DNA from: Nocardia uniformis NBRC 13702
GTDB taxonomy: Bacteria; Actinomycetota; Actinomycetes; Mycobacteriales; Mycobacteriaceae
Assembly (NCBI RefSeq): GCF_001613345.1
Contig: NZ_BDCE01000079.1
Location: 1 to 32,158 of the forward strand
Length of the DNA stretch: 32,158 nucleotides
Direction of reading: 5' to 3'
The position numbers were made by a program, and so were the translations under genes. Under the pieces are notes generated by a model. That model was not told the origin of the DNA, searched no databases, and worked only from the letters and a program-made list of their open reading frames with translations. Of the stretch, positions 1-7,173 are shown one piece after another (position 1 is the stretch's first letter; every line of letters starts with the position of its first letter).

Positions 1-261
1 CCTCCGTAGCACACGGCTGATGCCGTATGCCCCAACGATATACAGCACCCCGGACACCACGAAGTTGGTGATATTGATCCATCCCAGATCCCCGGTGCTC
101 AGCAAACTCAGTGGGTGCTTCACCATGTCGAAGCCCTCGCGGGTCAACCCCTGCGCGATTCCGGCGACGGGGAACAGGGTCGCGCCCACCGCCACAGCGG
201 GTACCAGGGCGCGAGCCGTGTCATGCGACGATGTGGCGGCGTACTTCTGCTCGGCGGTCAT
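1..261 (-). CDS. DUF998 family membrane protein (N-terminal part; runs off the window)
   Basis: The minus strand is open from ATG 261 to the window edge, giving 87 codons without a stop. The protein begins MTAEQKYAATSS. Two hydrophobic segments are visible, one near residues 17-32 (ALVPAVAVGATLFPVAG) and one near 66-80 (NFVVSGVLYIVGAYG). Between them lies an HPLSLLSTGDLGWI motif, which is characteristic of DUF998 integral membrane proteins of actinobacteria. Function is unknown. The C-terminal half lies outside the window. The gene is transcribed away from the rpoC relic at 334-497. Confidence 0.8.
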   Translation of the reverse strand, partial: MTAEQKYAATSSHDTARALVPAVAVGATLFPVAGIAQGLTREGFDMVKHPLSLLSTGDLGWINITNFVVSGVLYIVGAYGISRVLRR

Positions 262-333
262 GATTGGTCCTCTGCTCGATCTCATCCCGTCTGGAGGGCG
301 GGCCTTCCCCAGTAAGGACCGCGCGTGCCGCCA

Positions 334-497
334 GAACTCATCGGCGCGCGAGAGAACGTTCGATTCGGCCGAAGTGGATCCCGGCCGGTACCGGTATCAA
401 CCGCTACCGCAATATCCAGGTCCAGCTCACCGAGGAGGCCCGTCAGGCCGCGTACGCGGTGCCGTCCTACGACGACACCTACTACACCCCGGAACAG
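334..497 (+). pseudogene. rpoC 3'-end relic (RNA polymerase beta' C-terminus fragment)
   Basis: Two reading frames joined at about 370-371 reconstruct the conserved C-terminus of RNA polymerase beta'. In one frame 334-369 reads ELIGARENVRFG. After a frame change, 372-497 reads KWIPAGTGINRYRNIQVQ, then LTEEARQAAYAVPSYDDTYY, then TPEQ. From recalled sequences, actinobacterial RpoC ends with KLxGLKENVIIGKLIPAG, then TGINRYRNIxVQPTEEARAA, then AYxIPSYxDxYY. The match is close except for scattered substitutions and a 2-base insertion or 1-base loss. Codon use is still coding-like with high GC3. No rpoC body precedes it, so this is a displaced, frameshifted fragment. The functional gene must lie elsewhere. 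Confidence 0.8.
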
Positions 498-500
498 CAT

Positions 501-530
501 TCGGCCCCGCTCCTTTCGGAGCGGGGCCGA
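501..530. terminator. Perfect 13-bp hairpin, terminator-like, just after the rpoC relic
   Basis: TCGGCCCCGCTCC (501-513) pairs perfectly with GGAGCGGGGCCGA (518-530) around a TTTC tetraloop. There is no U-run, which is common for actinobacterial terminators. It lies 3 bases after the last recognisable rpoC-like codon, so it may have been carried along with the rpoC 3' end. No intact gene now reads into it from the left. Confidence 0.7.
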
Positions 531-711
531 TTCGCGCTTCCGACCCGTACTGCTCACGCACCAACAACGCCGAAGCCCATAGGCCGAGGCGCCGACATCG
601 TTGGGTGAGCGGCTGCCCGCGTCGCATCGGAAGCGTGGAAACCTCTACCAGCTCGGTCGACTAGGTTTAGGCTGGTAGGAGCCTTGACCGCTGCTGTCGT
701 GAGGAGCTTGC

Positions 712-1179
712 GTGTCCGGTTGTCGCAGGGTGTTCGTTGCGCTTCTGGGTGGCGTCCTGATGTCGCTACCGATGGTCGGGCTGGGTGCCGCCGCCCCCGC
801 GGGCGACGAGCTCGGGGGATGTCACAAAGGGAATGTGCTGACCGGGGTTCGAGTGCCGGGCACCGGAAGTGTCGGGCAAAGTGTGCGCCGGGCGGCCGAT
901 CTGTGGGAGTGCTCCAGCCCGCTGCTGCCCGGAATCGTTTCCGGCCACTTCAGCGCCGAACTGCCGTGGCTCGGTTTCGGTGCCCCGACCTCGGGTGCGT
1001 TCACCTGGTCCGACGGCACTGTCAGCACCGTGACCGGATTACCCAATACGTTCTGGACGATTACCTCGGGCACGGCGGATGGTCATGTGGTGCGGTTCGA
1101 CCTCGTCACCGAGATGAATGGCGACTGGTACTACACCGACAACAGTATGGCCATCGAATCGCTGAGCTTCCTGCGGTAG
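712..1179 (+). CDS. Small secreted protein of unknown function
   Basis: The GTG start at 712 is chosen because GAGGAG (701-706) sits 5 bases upstream. The 155-residue product begins MSGCRRVF, followed by a hydrophobic stretch to about residue 28 and a likely signal-peptidase site near AAAPA-GD. The mature part is about 125 residues, with two cysteines (GGCHKG and WECSS) that could form a disulfide, and is rich in Gly/Thr/Ser and aromatics, suggesting a beta-rich exported domain. A PLLPGIVSGHFSAELPWLGF stretch is the most distinctive segment. I do not recognise a named family. It converges on the next gene with only 9 bases between stop codons. Confidence 0.8.
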   Translation: MSGCRRVFVALLGGVLMSLPMVGLGAAAPAGDELGGCHKGNVLTGVRVPGTGSVGQSVRRAADLWECSSPLLPGIVSGHFSAELPWLGFGAPTSGAFTWSDGTVSTVTGLPNTFWTITSGTADGHVVRFDLVTEMNGDWYYTDNSMAIESLSFLR

Positions 1180-1188
1180 CCCAGATCC

Positions 1189-1875
1189 TCAGCGGGGCTG
1201 GGGTTCCGGGAGGGCGTCGAAGGCCGGGCGGATGGTGTCGGAGGCTCCGGGGACCACGGATTCGGCGTAGCTGAGGGCGGCTTCTACGGCGGGTTGGCCA
1301 CCGCCCTGCTGTAGGCCGATCGCGCCACCGATGAGGGCGCCCACCACCGTGGTGATCGGGATGGTGATGATGTCGAAGATGAACAGTCCTGCCGGGAAGC
1401 CGATCAGGAAGCCGATTCCCGCGCCGATCGCGGCACCGGTGGCCACGGCGGGGAGGTTGGCCTGGACGACATCGAAGAAGTGTTGTTGCGCGTTGATATC
1501 GCGTAGGGGAGTGGGGGATTGGGCTACCGGGGTGAGGGTCAGTCGGCGGCCGCCGTCGGTGATGGCGGGGGTCAGGGCGAGAGATTTCCCGGCGATGTCG
1601 TACTGCAACGGGACGGTGGCGGCGAGCGCGCCATTGTCGTCGGTGACGATCACCGCCTCACCGTCCCAGGTGGCCAGGAACTGGCCTGCCGCAATGGTGC
1701 TGACGGTCGCACGATTGTCGTCGGACAGTGCCACCTGGTAGGGGATGCCGTGGTCGTTGCCCGTGACCTGGAGGGCGGGAGCGGCGGGGGCGGGGTCGGC
1801 GGTTGCGGTGGCACCTGTCGTGACGGTCGCTGTCAGGCAAAATAGTACCGGCGCAATAGTTTTGGTGAATCTCAC
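1189..1875 (-). CDS. Secreted protein with C-terminal glycine-zipper segment
   Basis: The start is GTG 1875, because GAGGGAA lies about 6 bases upstream; an upstream in-frame GTG at 1902 has no such site. The 228-residue product begins VRFTKTIAPVLF and has a signal peptide ending near residue 28 (TATA-DPAP). A beta-rich domain covers roughly residues 35-120 (GIPYQVALSDDNRATVSTIA). Then comes a Gly/Ala-rich hydrophobic region, about residues 140-195, with GAAIGAGIGFLIGFPAG and GALIGGAIGLQQGGG. These are glycine-zipper repeats able to pack membrane helices. I recall this architecture from several secreted Nocardia proteins of unknown role. It may insert into the cell envelope; no enzymatic motif is seen. 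Confidence 0.8.
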   Translation of the reverse strand: MRFTKTIAPVLFCLTATVTTGATATADPAPAAPALQVTGNDHGIPYQVALSDDNRATVSTIAAGQFLATWDGEAVIVTDDNGALAATVPLQYDIAGKSLALTPAITDGGRRLTLTPVAQSPTPLRDINAQQHFFDVVQANLPAVATGAAIGAGIGFLIGFPAGLFIFDIITIPITTVVGALIGGAIGLQQGGGQPAVEAALSYAESVVPGASDTIRPAFDALPEPQPR

Positions 1876-2015
1876 AATGGTTTCCCTCGTGTTGCGGGCC
1901 ACGCGGCCCCGACGTTTGCGGACGAACGTACCCTTGCCGGTGCCGGATCGAAAGCCGGGGGGCAGAGATAGGACGCGACATCGGGGCCGGGTGGCCCGCG
2001 AGCGACTACACGCGG

Positions 2016-2963
2016 CTATGAATCGGCGGTCGTCGCCGGTTCACCGCGCCGCACGACGATGACGCCGGTGAGAATCAGTGCGCCGCCGAACAATTGGATG
2101 GCCCGGGGAGCTTCGCCGAGGAGCAGCCAGGCGAAGATCAGGGCGGCGAGTACCTCCGAGAGTGCGACGAAGGAGGCCAGGCGTGAGCCGAGGCGGCGCG
2201 TGGCGGCAATACCGGTGACGTAGGAGAGGGCCGCCGTCACCACGCCCAGTATCAGCACCGGCAGCCACCAGGCCACGGTGAAATCTTGGAAGACAACGGA
2301 ATTCGTGGTGGCGCGCAGTGGCAGGATGCCGACCGCGCCGACGACGAGCAGGGTGAGACCGCCGATGAGCAGGCCGCCCGCGGCGAGGACGGTACCGGGG
2401 ACCGTGCCCTCACCCCGTGCGGACAGCACGAAGTAGAAGGCCGCGCCGACCATCGAGCCCAACGCCCACAGCATGCCGACACCGGTGGCGGTGAGACCCG
2501 AGGTCAGATCGAGGACCAGGGCCAGTCCCAGCAGCCCGAGAAGGGCTCCGGAGATCGTCATCGCGCCCGGCCGTTCGCCCTGACTCAGCCACAGCCAGCC
2601 GACCACGGCGATCGGGGCGGTGAACTCGACCAGCAGGGCGACCCCGACCTCCATATGCGCGACGGCATTGAAGAATGCCAATTGCGTCCCGGCGACGGCG
2701 ACGAGGCCGTAGACGGTGATGAGTACCGCGTTGTCGCGCAGCACATTCCAGTTTCCACGCAGCTGTCGCACGGCGAAGGGGGTGAGCACGGCCGCGGCCA
2801 GCAGCACCCGTACCGCGACCGCCGCGGCGGAGGTCCAGCCCGCATCCATCAGGCCGCGGGCCATTGGACCGGATAGCCCGAACGACGACGCCGACAGCAT
2901 TGCCAGGAGTAGGCCGGATCTGAGTCGGTTTCGAACCGCGATGTCATGAGTCAAGGTCGCCAT
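2016..2963 (-). CDS. EamA-family drug/metabolite exporter (RhtA-like)
   Basis: The 315-residue product is almost entirely hydrophobic, with about ten membrane segments arranged as two EamA halves: about residues 17-150 with AVAGTQLAFFNAVAHMEVGV and 155-305 with ALSEVLAALIFAWLLLGEAP. The second half carries the usual SEVLAALIFAWLLLGE signature. Family members export amino acids or other small metabolites (RhtA exports threonine/homoserine); the substrate here cannot be read. The gene diverges from the CGNR regulator at 3002 with only 38 bases between start codons, so that regulator may control it. The ATG at 2963 has no Shine-Dalgarno sequence and sits at the predicted transcription start. Confidence 0.9.
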   Translation of the reverse strand: MATLTHDIAVRNRLRSGLLLAMLSASSFGLSGPMARGLMDAGWTSAAAVAVRVLLAAAVLTPFAVRQLRGNWNVLRDNAVLITVYGLVAVAGTQLAFFNAVAHMEVGVALLVEFTAPIAVVGWLWLSQGERPGAMTISGALLGLLGLALVLDLTSGLTATGVGMLWALGSMVGAAFYFVLSARGEGTVPGTVLAAGGLLIGGLTLLVVGAVGILPLRATTNSVVFQDFTVAWWLPVLILGVVTAALSYVTGIAATRRLGSRLASFVALSEVLAALIFAWLLLGEAPRAIQLFGGALILTGVIVVRRGEPATTADS

Positions 2964-3001
2964 GACTAATGACGCTAAAGTGGGTTTGGTAATATGTCAA
3001 C
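2964..3001. promoter_or_regulatory. Overlapping divergent promoters between EamA exporter and CGNR regulator
   Basis: On the minus strand, TTGACA (complement of 2995-3000) and TAGCGT (complement of 2972-2977) are 17 bases apart, placing the transcript start within a few bases of the exporter ATG at 2963. On the plus strand, TAATAT (2990-2995) lies 6 bases before GTG 3002, so that gene is probably leaderless. The plus -10 touches the minus -35, so the two polymerases should exclude each other. Confidence 0.6.
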
Positions 3002-3547
3002 GTGGTTTTTGCTCATGACACCGAGGCGGCCCTGGTGTCCGCGGTAGAGCTGGTGAATACGGCGGAGGAACCGGATCAGCCGGACACTCTGACCGAGATC
3101 GCCCAGCTCGCCGAGTTTTTGGTCAAGCACCGCTTCACGGGCGTGCATGCCGGTGACGCCGCGGAGTTGGACGCGGTCCGGGCGCTGCGCGCACCGCTGC
3201 GCCGGATGCTCACCAGTGATCGCGATAACGCGGTGCGGCTGGTGAACGAGACATTGGCGCAGCATCGGGCGGTACCGCAGCTCGTCCGGCACGGCGATAT
3301 CGACTACCACATTCACGCCGTCCCCCCGGACGCCGCACTCCCGGTGCGCATAGCGGTCGAAACCGCCATGGCCATGATCGATCTCATCCGCGCCGACGAG
3401 ATGAGCCGCCTATCGGTATGCGCCGACAGCAACTGCGAGGGCGTGGTTCTGGACCTGTCCCGCAACCGTTCTCGCCGCTATTGCAGCATCGCGTGCGGGA
3501 ACCGCAACGCGGTAGCGGCCTACCGCGCGCGAAAGGTCAGCAGGTAG
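3002..3547 (+). CDS. CGNR zinc-finger / ABATE-domain transcriptional regulator
   Basis: The product has 181 residues. The N-terminal ABATE-like domain, about residues 10-130, is mostly helical (VSAVELVNTAEE, LAEFLVKHR, ALRAPLRRML). The C-terminal CGNR zinc finger spans about 138-181. Cys140, Cys145, Cys161 and Cys165 are the metal ligands in CADSNC and YCSIACGNRNAVAAYRAR, and C-G-N-R is the family signature. Known members are proposed stress-responsive DNA-binding regulators. The GTG start at 3002 has no ribosome-binding site, consistent with a leaderless transcript. The 38-base gap to the divergent exporter suggests it regulates that gene and itself. Confidence 0.9.
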   Translation: MVFAHDTEAALVSAVELVNTAEEPDQPDTLTEIAQLAEFLVKHRFTGVHAGDAAELDAVRALRAPLRRMLTSDRDNAVRLVNETLAQHRAVPQLVRHGDIDYHIHAVPPDAALPVRIAVETAMAMIDLIRADEMSRLSVCADSNCEGVVLDLSRNRSRRYCSIACGNRNAVAAYRARKVSR

Positions 3548-3557
3548 CGAATCAACG

Positions 3558-4241
3558 CTACTTTCGTCCGTCCAGGCGGTCGGCGAGGCCGTCGAGCAGT
3601 GTGGCCAGCCCGAACGCGAAGCTGCTGTCGGGGGCTGAGTTGTAACCGGTTCCGGCAGTGGATTTTTCGATCCTCTTGCACAGGGTGGGAAATTGCATGG
3701 CCACCTCGGTGGCCTGCGCCATGGTCTCGGCGATCCGCGTCTCGGCATCGCCGCTCCCTCGATTCAGTCGGCGCGCGAGGGAGATGGTGGCGGCTGCTCC
3801 CACCGCATTGCCGAGGACGAACATGAAAATGGTAGCGGTGGCCTGATCGGCCTCGGTCTCGTCGAATCCGGCCTTCTCGAACAGGGCGAGGACGCGGTCG
3901 TCGTAGCGAGATTTATTGGGCCCGTAGACCAGGTAGCCGGATAGCACCTGCACCATCCATGCGTGCCTGGAGATCATTTCGTACATCTCGGTGGCCATGG
4001 TCTCGGCAGCGGTGCGCCAGTCCAGGGCGTCGATATCCGGTAGGTCGACTTCGCCCCACGCCTCGTCGGTGGCCAGCCGGACCAGGTTGTCCTTGTTCTC
4101 GACATGCCAGTACATCGCGGTCGCCGCCGCATCCAGGCGTTTGCCGAGACTGCGCATATTCAGTCCGTCCAGTCCCTCCGCATCGAGGAGCTCGATCGCG
4201 GTGCGGACGATCTGTTCGCGGGTCAGCGTATCGCGTGGCAT
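3558..4241 (-). CDS. TetR/AcrR-family repressor with TetR_C-type ligand domain
   Basis: The product has 227 residues. Its N-terminal helix-turn-helix, about residues 5-55, reads LTREQIVRTAIELLDAEGLD, then GLNMRSLGKRLDAAATAMYW, then HVENKDNLV, a clear TetR signature. The remainder is helical and resembles the TetR_C domain (YEMISRHAWMVQVLSGYLVY), which binds small ligands. It diverges from the paralogous membrane-protein pair at 4381 and 4926, and three copies of an imperfect inverted repeat lie in the gap. The simplest reading is a local repressor of that operon and of itself. The inducer is unknown. The gene ends 10 bases from the convergent CGNR gene. Confidence 0.9.
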   Translation of the reverse strand: MPRDTLTREQIVRTAIELLDAEGLDGLNMRSLGKRLDAAATAMYWHVENKDNLVRLATDEAWGEVDLPDIDALDWRTAAETMATEMYEMISRHAWMVQVLSGYLVYGPNKSRYDDRVLALFEKAGFDETEADQATATIFMFVLGNAVGAAATISLARRLNRGSGDAETRIAETMAQATEVAMQFPTLCKRIEKSTAGTGYNSAPDSSFAFGLATLLDGLADRLDGRK

Positions 4242-4269
4242 GTCGCCAGCCTAGGTGCCGAACAGGCAC

Positions 4270-4342
4270 TTTTACAAAGTTCAAGAAAGTGCTTGCACTT
4301 AGTTCAAGTCTGGGGATACCGTTGACTTGTACTTAGTTCAAG
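4270..4342. promoter_or_regulatory. Three-copy TetR operator, consensus TTGNAC-N3-GTTCAA
   Basis: Three 15-base sites occur: TTTTACAAAGTTCAA (4270-4284, weaker left arm), TTGCACTTAGTTCAA (4293-4307) and TTGTACTTAGTTCAA (4327-4341). The last two, extended to 17-mers CTTGNACTTAGTTCAAG at 4292-4308 and 4326-4342, differ at one base. A plausible promoter for the plus genes is TTGCAC (4293-4298), 18 bases, then TACCGT (4317-4322). The middle site would cover its -35 and the last site its transcription start. The first site lies on the side of the tetR gene. Confidence 0.75.
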
Positions 4343-4380
4343 GAGCTGCGGGAGCGCGCCTCGAAGCAAGGAGAACCACC

Positions 4381-4899
4381 GTGCACACCCTCTTCGCCGC
4401 CATTGCCGGCACGGTTGCCGTCGCCTTCCTGACCATGCCGTTCGTGCGGCACCGCTACGGCACGCCCGCCATGGCGAGCGCGCAGACGGAGCTGGCGCGA
4501 CAGGGTGTGCGCAGCACCGCGCTGCACGAGAACGGCATGCGTTTCGATGCCAGCGGCCACGAGTGGTGGGCCCCGGGCGGTTTCGCCGCGCTCATGGTGG
4601 TGCTGGCCGGAATGAACCTGGCCGAGCTGTCCTGGGCTCGCCCGCTCAACTGGGTGGTGCTGAGCCTGGTCCTGCTCGCCAACTGCGTCATCGTCTACAG
4701 CAACCGGACCGCCGAGAAATCGGTGCGTGCGGCCTTCGTACGCAAGAACGATCCGGAACTGGCCCGAATCGATGTACCCGCGCTGCTGCGGGCGGCCGAG
4801 GACGGCTTCCCGGACTGGACCTGGAAACTGCAGGCTGTCCGCAACATCCTGGTGTTCGGCGGAACCATTACCGGCCTGCTCGCACTGGCCCTGTCCTGA
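4381..4899 (+). CDS. Four-helix membrane protein, first of a paralogous pair
   Basis: GTG 4381 is chosen because AAGGAGAA (4368-4375) is well placed before it; a start at 4327 would fall inside the operator. The 172-residue product has hydrophobic segments near residues 3-20, 65-85, 89-108 and 155-172. Between the first two is a conserved ASAQTELARQGVRSTALHEN then GMRFD segment. The next gene has the same layout with EIVRQGHAPTVLDAHGIRFE, and both end with a DGFPDWTW- or SGFPRWVR-like motif before the last helix, so they are tandem paralogues. The family is not one I can name. Both genes are probably co-transcribed under the divergent TetR protein and may form a heteromeric membrane complex. 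Confidence 0.8.
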   Translation: MHTLFAAIAGTVAVAFLTMPFVRHRYGTPAMASAQTELARQGVRSTALHENGMRFDASGHEWWAPGGFAALMVVLAGMNLAELSWARPLNWVVLSLVLLANCVIVYSNRTAEKSVRAAFVRKNDPELARIDVPALLRAAEDGFPDWTWKLQAVRNILVFGGTITGLLALALS

Positions 4900-4925
4900 C
4901 CCGCACCTCAGCTCGGAGAACCGTC

Positions 4926-5471
4926 ATGCCTGCTGCCATCGTCGCCGTCATCACCCTGCAGTCCCTGCTCTGCGCGACCTTCCTGATTCTTCCGATTACC
5001 GTGTGGCGCACCGGAACCGCCGCTCAACGCGCCGCCGAGACCGAGATCGTCCGCCAGGGTCATGCGCCGACCGTGCTGGACGCCCACGGCATCCGCTTCG
5101 AGGAGAAGGGCTGGGAATTCGTCCTCGCCCTCGCCATTGCCGCGATTCTCGCCGGGCTGGTCGGCTTCGAACTCGGCGCGAGTCCGGCCGCCCGTGTTAC
5201 CGCGTGGGTCGTCTCGACCCTCGTCCTGCTGGGTGTCGGTGCCGTTACCGCCAGTCAGGTGTTTGCCCGCCGGTACACCGAGGCCGCATTCCGCGGCTCC
5301 GCCGACCCCGCTGTCCGAACCATCGACGCCCGCGCGCTGCTGGCGGCCGCGAGTTCCGGCTTCCCGCGCTGGGTCCGCGCCATGGTCTTGTTCCGCTTCG
5401 TCCTGGCGACGTTCGGCTCCCTGGCTGTCATCATCGCGCTCGCCACCCCGGCGGCCAGCGCTTACTTCTAG
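4926..5471 (+). CDS. Four-helix membrane protein, second of the paralogous pair
   Basis: ATG 4926 follows CGGAGAA by a few bases and lies 26 bases after the previous stop. The product has 181 residues, with hydrophobic segments near 3-22, 60-80, 87-105 and 155-178. Landmarks shared with its neighbour are AAETEIVRQGHAPTVLDAHG followed by IRFEEKGWEF (about 37-66), AAFRGSADPAVRTIDARALL (about 119-138) and SGFPRW before the last helix. By eye roughly a third of positions are identical. No catalytic motif is visible. The shared operator suggests induction by whatever compound binds the TetR regulator. Confidence 0.8.
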   Translation: MPAAIVAVITLQSLLCATFLILPITVWRTGTAAQRAAETEIVRQGHAPTVLDAHGIRFEEKGWEFVLALAIAAILAGLVGFELGASPAARVTAWVVSTLVLLGVGAVTASQVFARRYTEAAFRGSADPAVRTIDARALLAAASSGFPRWVRAMVLFRFVLATFGSLAVIIALATPAASAYF

Positions 5472-5573
5472 TCGGATTTCTCACTACCCGCCACCGCTCA
5501 TCTGTACGGGCGTACGAATCCGGTGTTAGCGTGCCTCTGCTCGAATTGAGGACTGGTTGGGAGTCTTTCGACA

Positions 5574-7088
5574 GTGATGACGAATCGGCAAGGGCCGCTG
5601 GCCACTTACGATGTGGTATTGGTCGGTGGCGGCATCATGAGTGCCACCCTGGGAATTCTGCTGAAACACCTGGAACCGAGCTGGTCGATCGCGGTGTATG
5701 AGCGGCTGCCGGAGTTGGCGGCGGAAGCCTCGGCCGCCTGGCACAATGCCGGAACCGGGCACGCCGGACTCTGTGAACTCAACTACACCTCGGAAAAATC
5801 CGATGGCACAGTCGATATCGAGAAGGCGCTGCGGGTCAATGAGCAATTCCAGCTCAGCCGCCAGCTGTGGGCCGCGCTGGTGGAGGCCGATATCCTCGGT
5901 AAGCCACAGGAATTCATCAATCCGGTTCCGCATATGACCTTCGTGCGCGGTGCGGCCGATGTGGATTTCCTCCGCAGACGCCATCGGGCCATGACCGAGA
6001 GCCCACTGTTCGGGGCCATGCAGTTCAGCGATGATCCGGACACCATCGGTGAATGGGCCCCGCTATTGCTGCGCGGCCGCGACAAGACCGAGCCCATGGC
6101 CGCCACCCGCGATATCACCGGTAGCGATGTCGATTTCGGTGTCGTGACCCGAAAGATGTTCGCCCACTTGGAAACAGTGGGTGTCGATGTGCGTCTGCGG
6201 CACGAGGTACGGGGGATGCGCCGCAATAACGACGGCTCCTGGAAATTGCGCGTTGTCGCCACCGATGCCACCGATGATCGCATCAGCTCCAAGGTCGATG
6301 CGAAATTCGTCTTCGCCGGAGCGGGTGGCTGGGCGCTGAAACTCCTCCAGAAGGCCGGAATTCCCGAAGCCCGCGGTTACGGGCTACTGCCGATCAGCGG
6401 CCGCTTCCTGCGCTGTGACAATCCAGCCGTCATCGAACGCCACGACGCCAAGGTCTATGGCAAGGCCCCTATCGGCGCGCCGCCGATGTCCATGCCGCAC
6501 TTGGATACTCGCATTGTCGACGGCCGACGCACCATTCTCTTCGGCCCCTATGCGGGCTCCAGTCCGAAATTCCTCAGACAGGGCTCGCTGCTCGACGCGC
6601 CCGCCTCGCTGCGCCCGCACAATATCGGCCCGCTCGCCTGGATGGGGAGGAACAACCTGCCACTGGCGTGGCTGCTGATCACCCAGTTGGCCGCGACGCA
6701 GCGCCGAAAGATCAGTGCTCTGCGTGAGTTCTTTCCCGCCGCGGTGGCCGGCGAATGGTCCTGGATTACCGCCGGCCAGCGTGCGCAGATCGTCAAGGCC
6801 GATCCGGTGCGCGGCGGCGTCCTCGAATTCGGCACGGAAGTCGTTGCCGCTCAAGACGGTTCCATTGCGGCGGTACTGGGTGCGTCGCCGGGTGCCTCCA
6901 CCGCCCCCGCCATCCTGCTGGATCTGCTGTCGCAGTGCTTCCCGCACTACCGCACCCTGTGGGCTCCGCGCCTGCGCCAGCTCATGCCGACACTCGGCCG
7001 TTCACTGGCCGACGACGAGGTCCTCGCCCGCCGCACCATGATCCGGACCGCCGAAATCCTCGGCCTGACCGCCGTGGGAGCCGACTGA
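5574..7088 (+). CDS. mqo: Malate:quinone oxidoreductase
   Basis: This peripheral membrane FAD enzyme oxidises L-malate to oxaloacetate and passes electrons to the quinone pool, a TCA-cycle step bypassing NAD-dependent malate dehydrogenase. At 504 residues it has the usual family length. The N-terminus carries the FAD dinucleotide fold (DVVLVGGGIMSATLGILLK, glycines at 18-20), followed by the Mqo motif AEASAAWHNAGTGHAGLCEL and NYTSEK. Internal motifs include NPVPHMTFVRG, DIDFG-type SDVDFGVVTRKMF, and GRFLRC. Near the C-terminus is LGASPGASTAPAILLDLL. GTG 5574 is immediately followed by ATG 5577 and either could start; GGGAG at 5559-5563 favours the first. A TAGCGT hexamer at 5527-5532 may be the -10. 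Confidence 0.96.
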   Translation: MMTNRQGPLATYDVVLVGGGIMSATLGILLKHLEPSWSIAVYERLPELAAEASAAWHNAGTGHAGLCELNYTSEKSDGTVDIEKALRVNEQFQLSRQLWAALVEADILGKPQEFINPVPHMTFVRGAADVDFLRRRHRAMTESPLFGAMQFSDDPDTIGEWAPLLLRGRDKTEPMAATRDITGSDVDFGVVTRKMFAHLETVGVDVRLRHEVRGMRRNNDGSWKLRVVATDATDDRISSKVDAKFVFAGAGGWALKLLQKAGIPEARGYGLLPISGRFLRCDNPAVIERHDAKVYGKAPIGAPPMSMPHLDTRIVDGRRTILFGPYAGSSPKFLRQGSLLDAPASLRPHNIGPLAWMGRNNLPLAWLLITQLAATQRRKISALREFFPAAVAGEWSWITAGQRAQIVKADPVRGGVLEFGTEVVAAQDGSIAAVLGASPGASTAPAILLDLLSQCFPHYRTLWAPRLRQLMPTLGRSLADDEVLARRTMIRTAEILGLTAVGAD

Positions 7089-7143
7089 GCATCGGTCGTC
7101 GGCCGAGAACATGGACAACCCCCACCGCACCCGGTATGAAAAG

Positions 7144-7157
7144 TGGAACACGTTTCA
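7144..7157. promoter_or_regulatory. KstR-like operator upstream of the hotdog thioesterase
   Basis: TGGAACACGTTTCA fits the recalled KstR consensus TnnAACnnGTTnnA at every fixed position, and its arms TGGAAC/GTTTCA are inverted repeats with one mismatch. It ends 16 bases before the ATG at 7174, a position where a bound repressor would block initiation. KstR is the TetR-family cholesterol-catabolism repressor of mycolic-acid actinobacteria. Binding is inferred from the motif only. Confidence 0.5.
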
Positions 7158-7173
7158 ATTCTGAGGAGATGCG

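Noticed and set aside
501..530. Possible transposon terminal inverted repeat
   Set aside because: The two arms form a single short hairpin with a 4-base loop, with no partner elsewhere and no transposase in the window.
20..664. Plus-strand 214-codon open frame across the left end
   Set aside because: It is a composite of the antisense of the DUF998 gene and a wrong frame through the rpoC relic. It shows no family motif.
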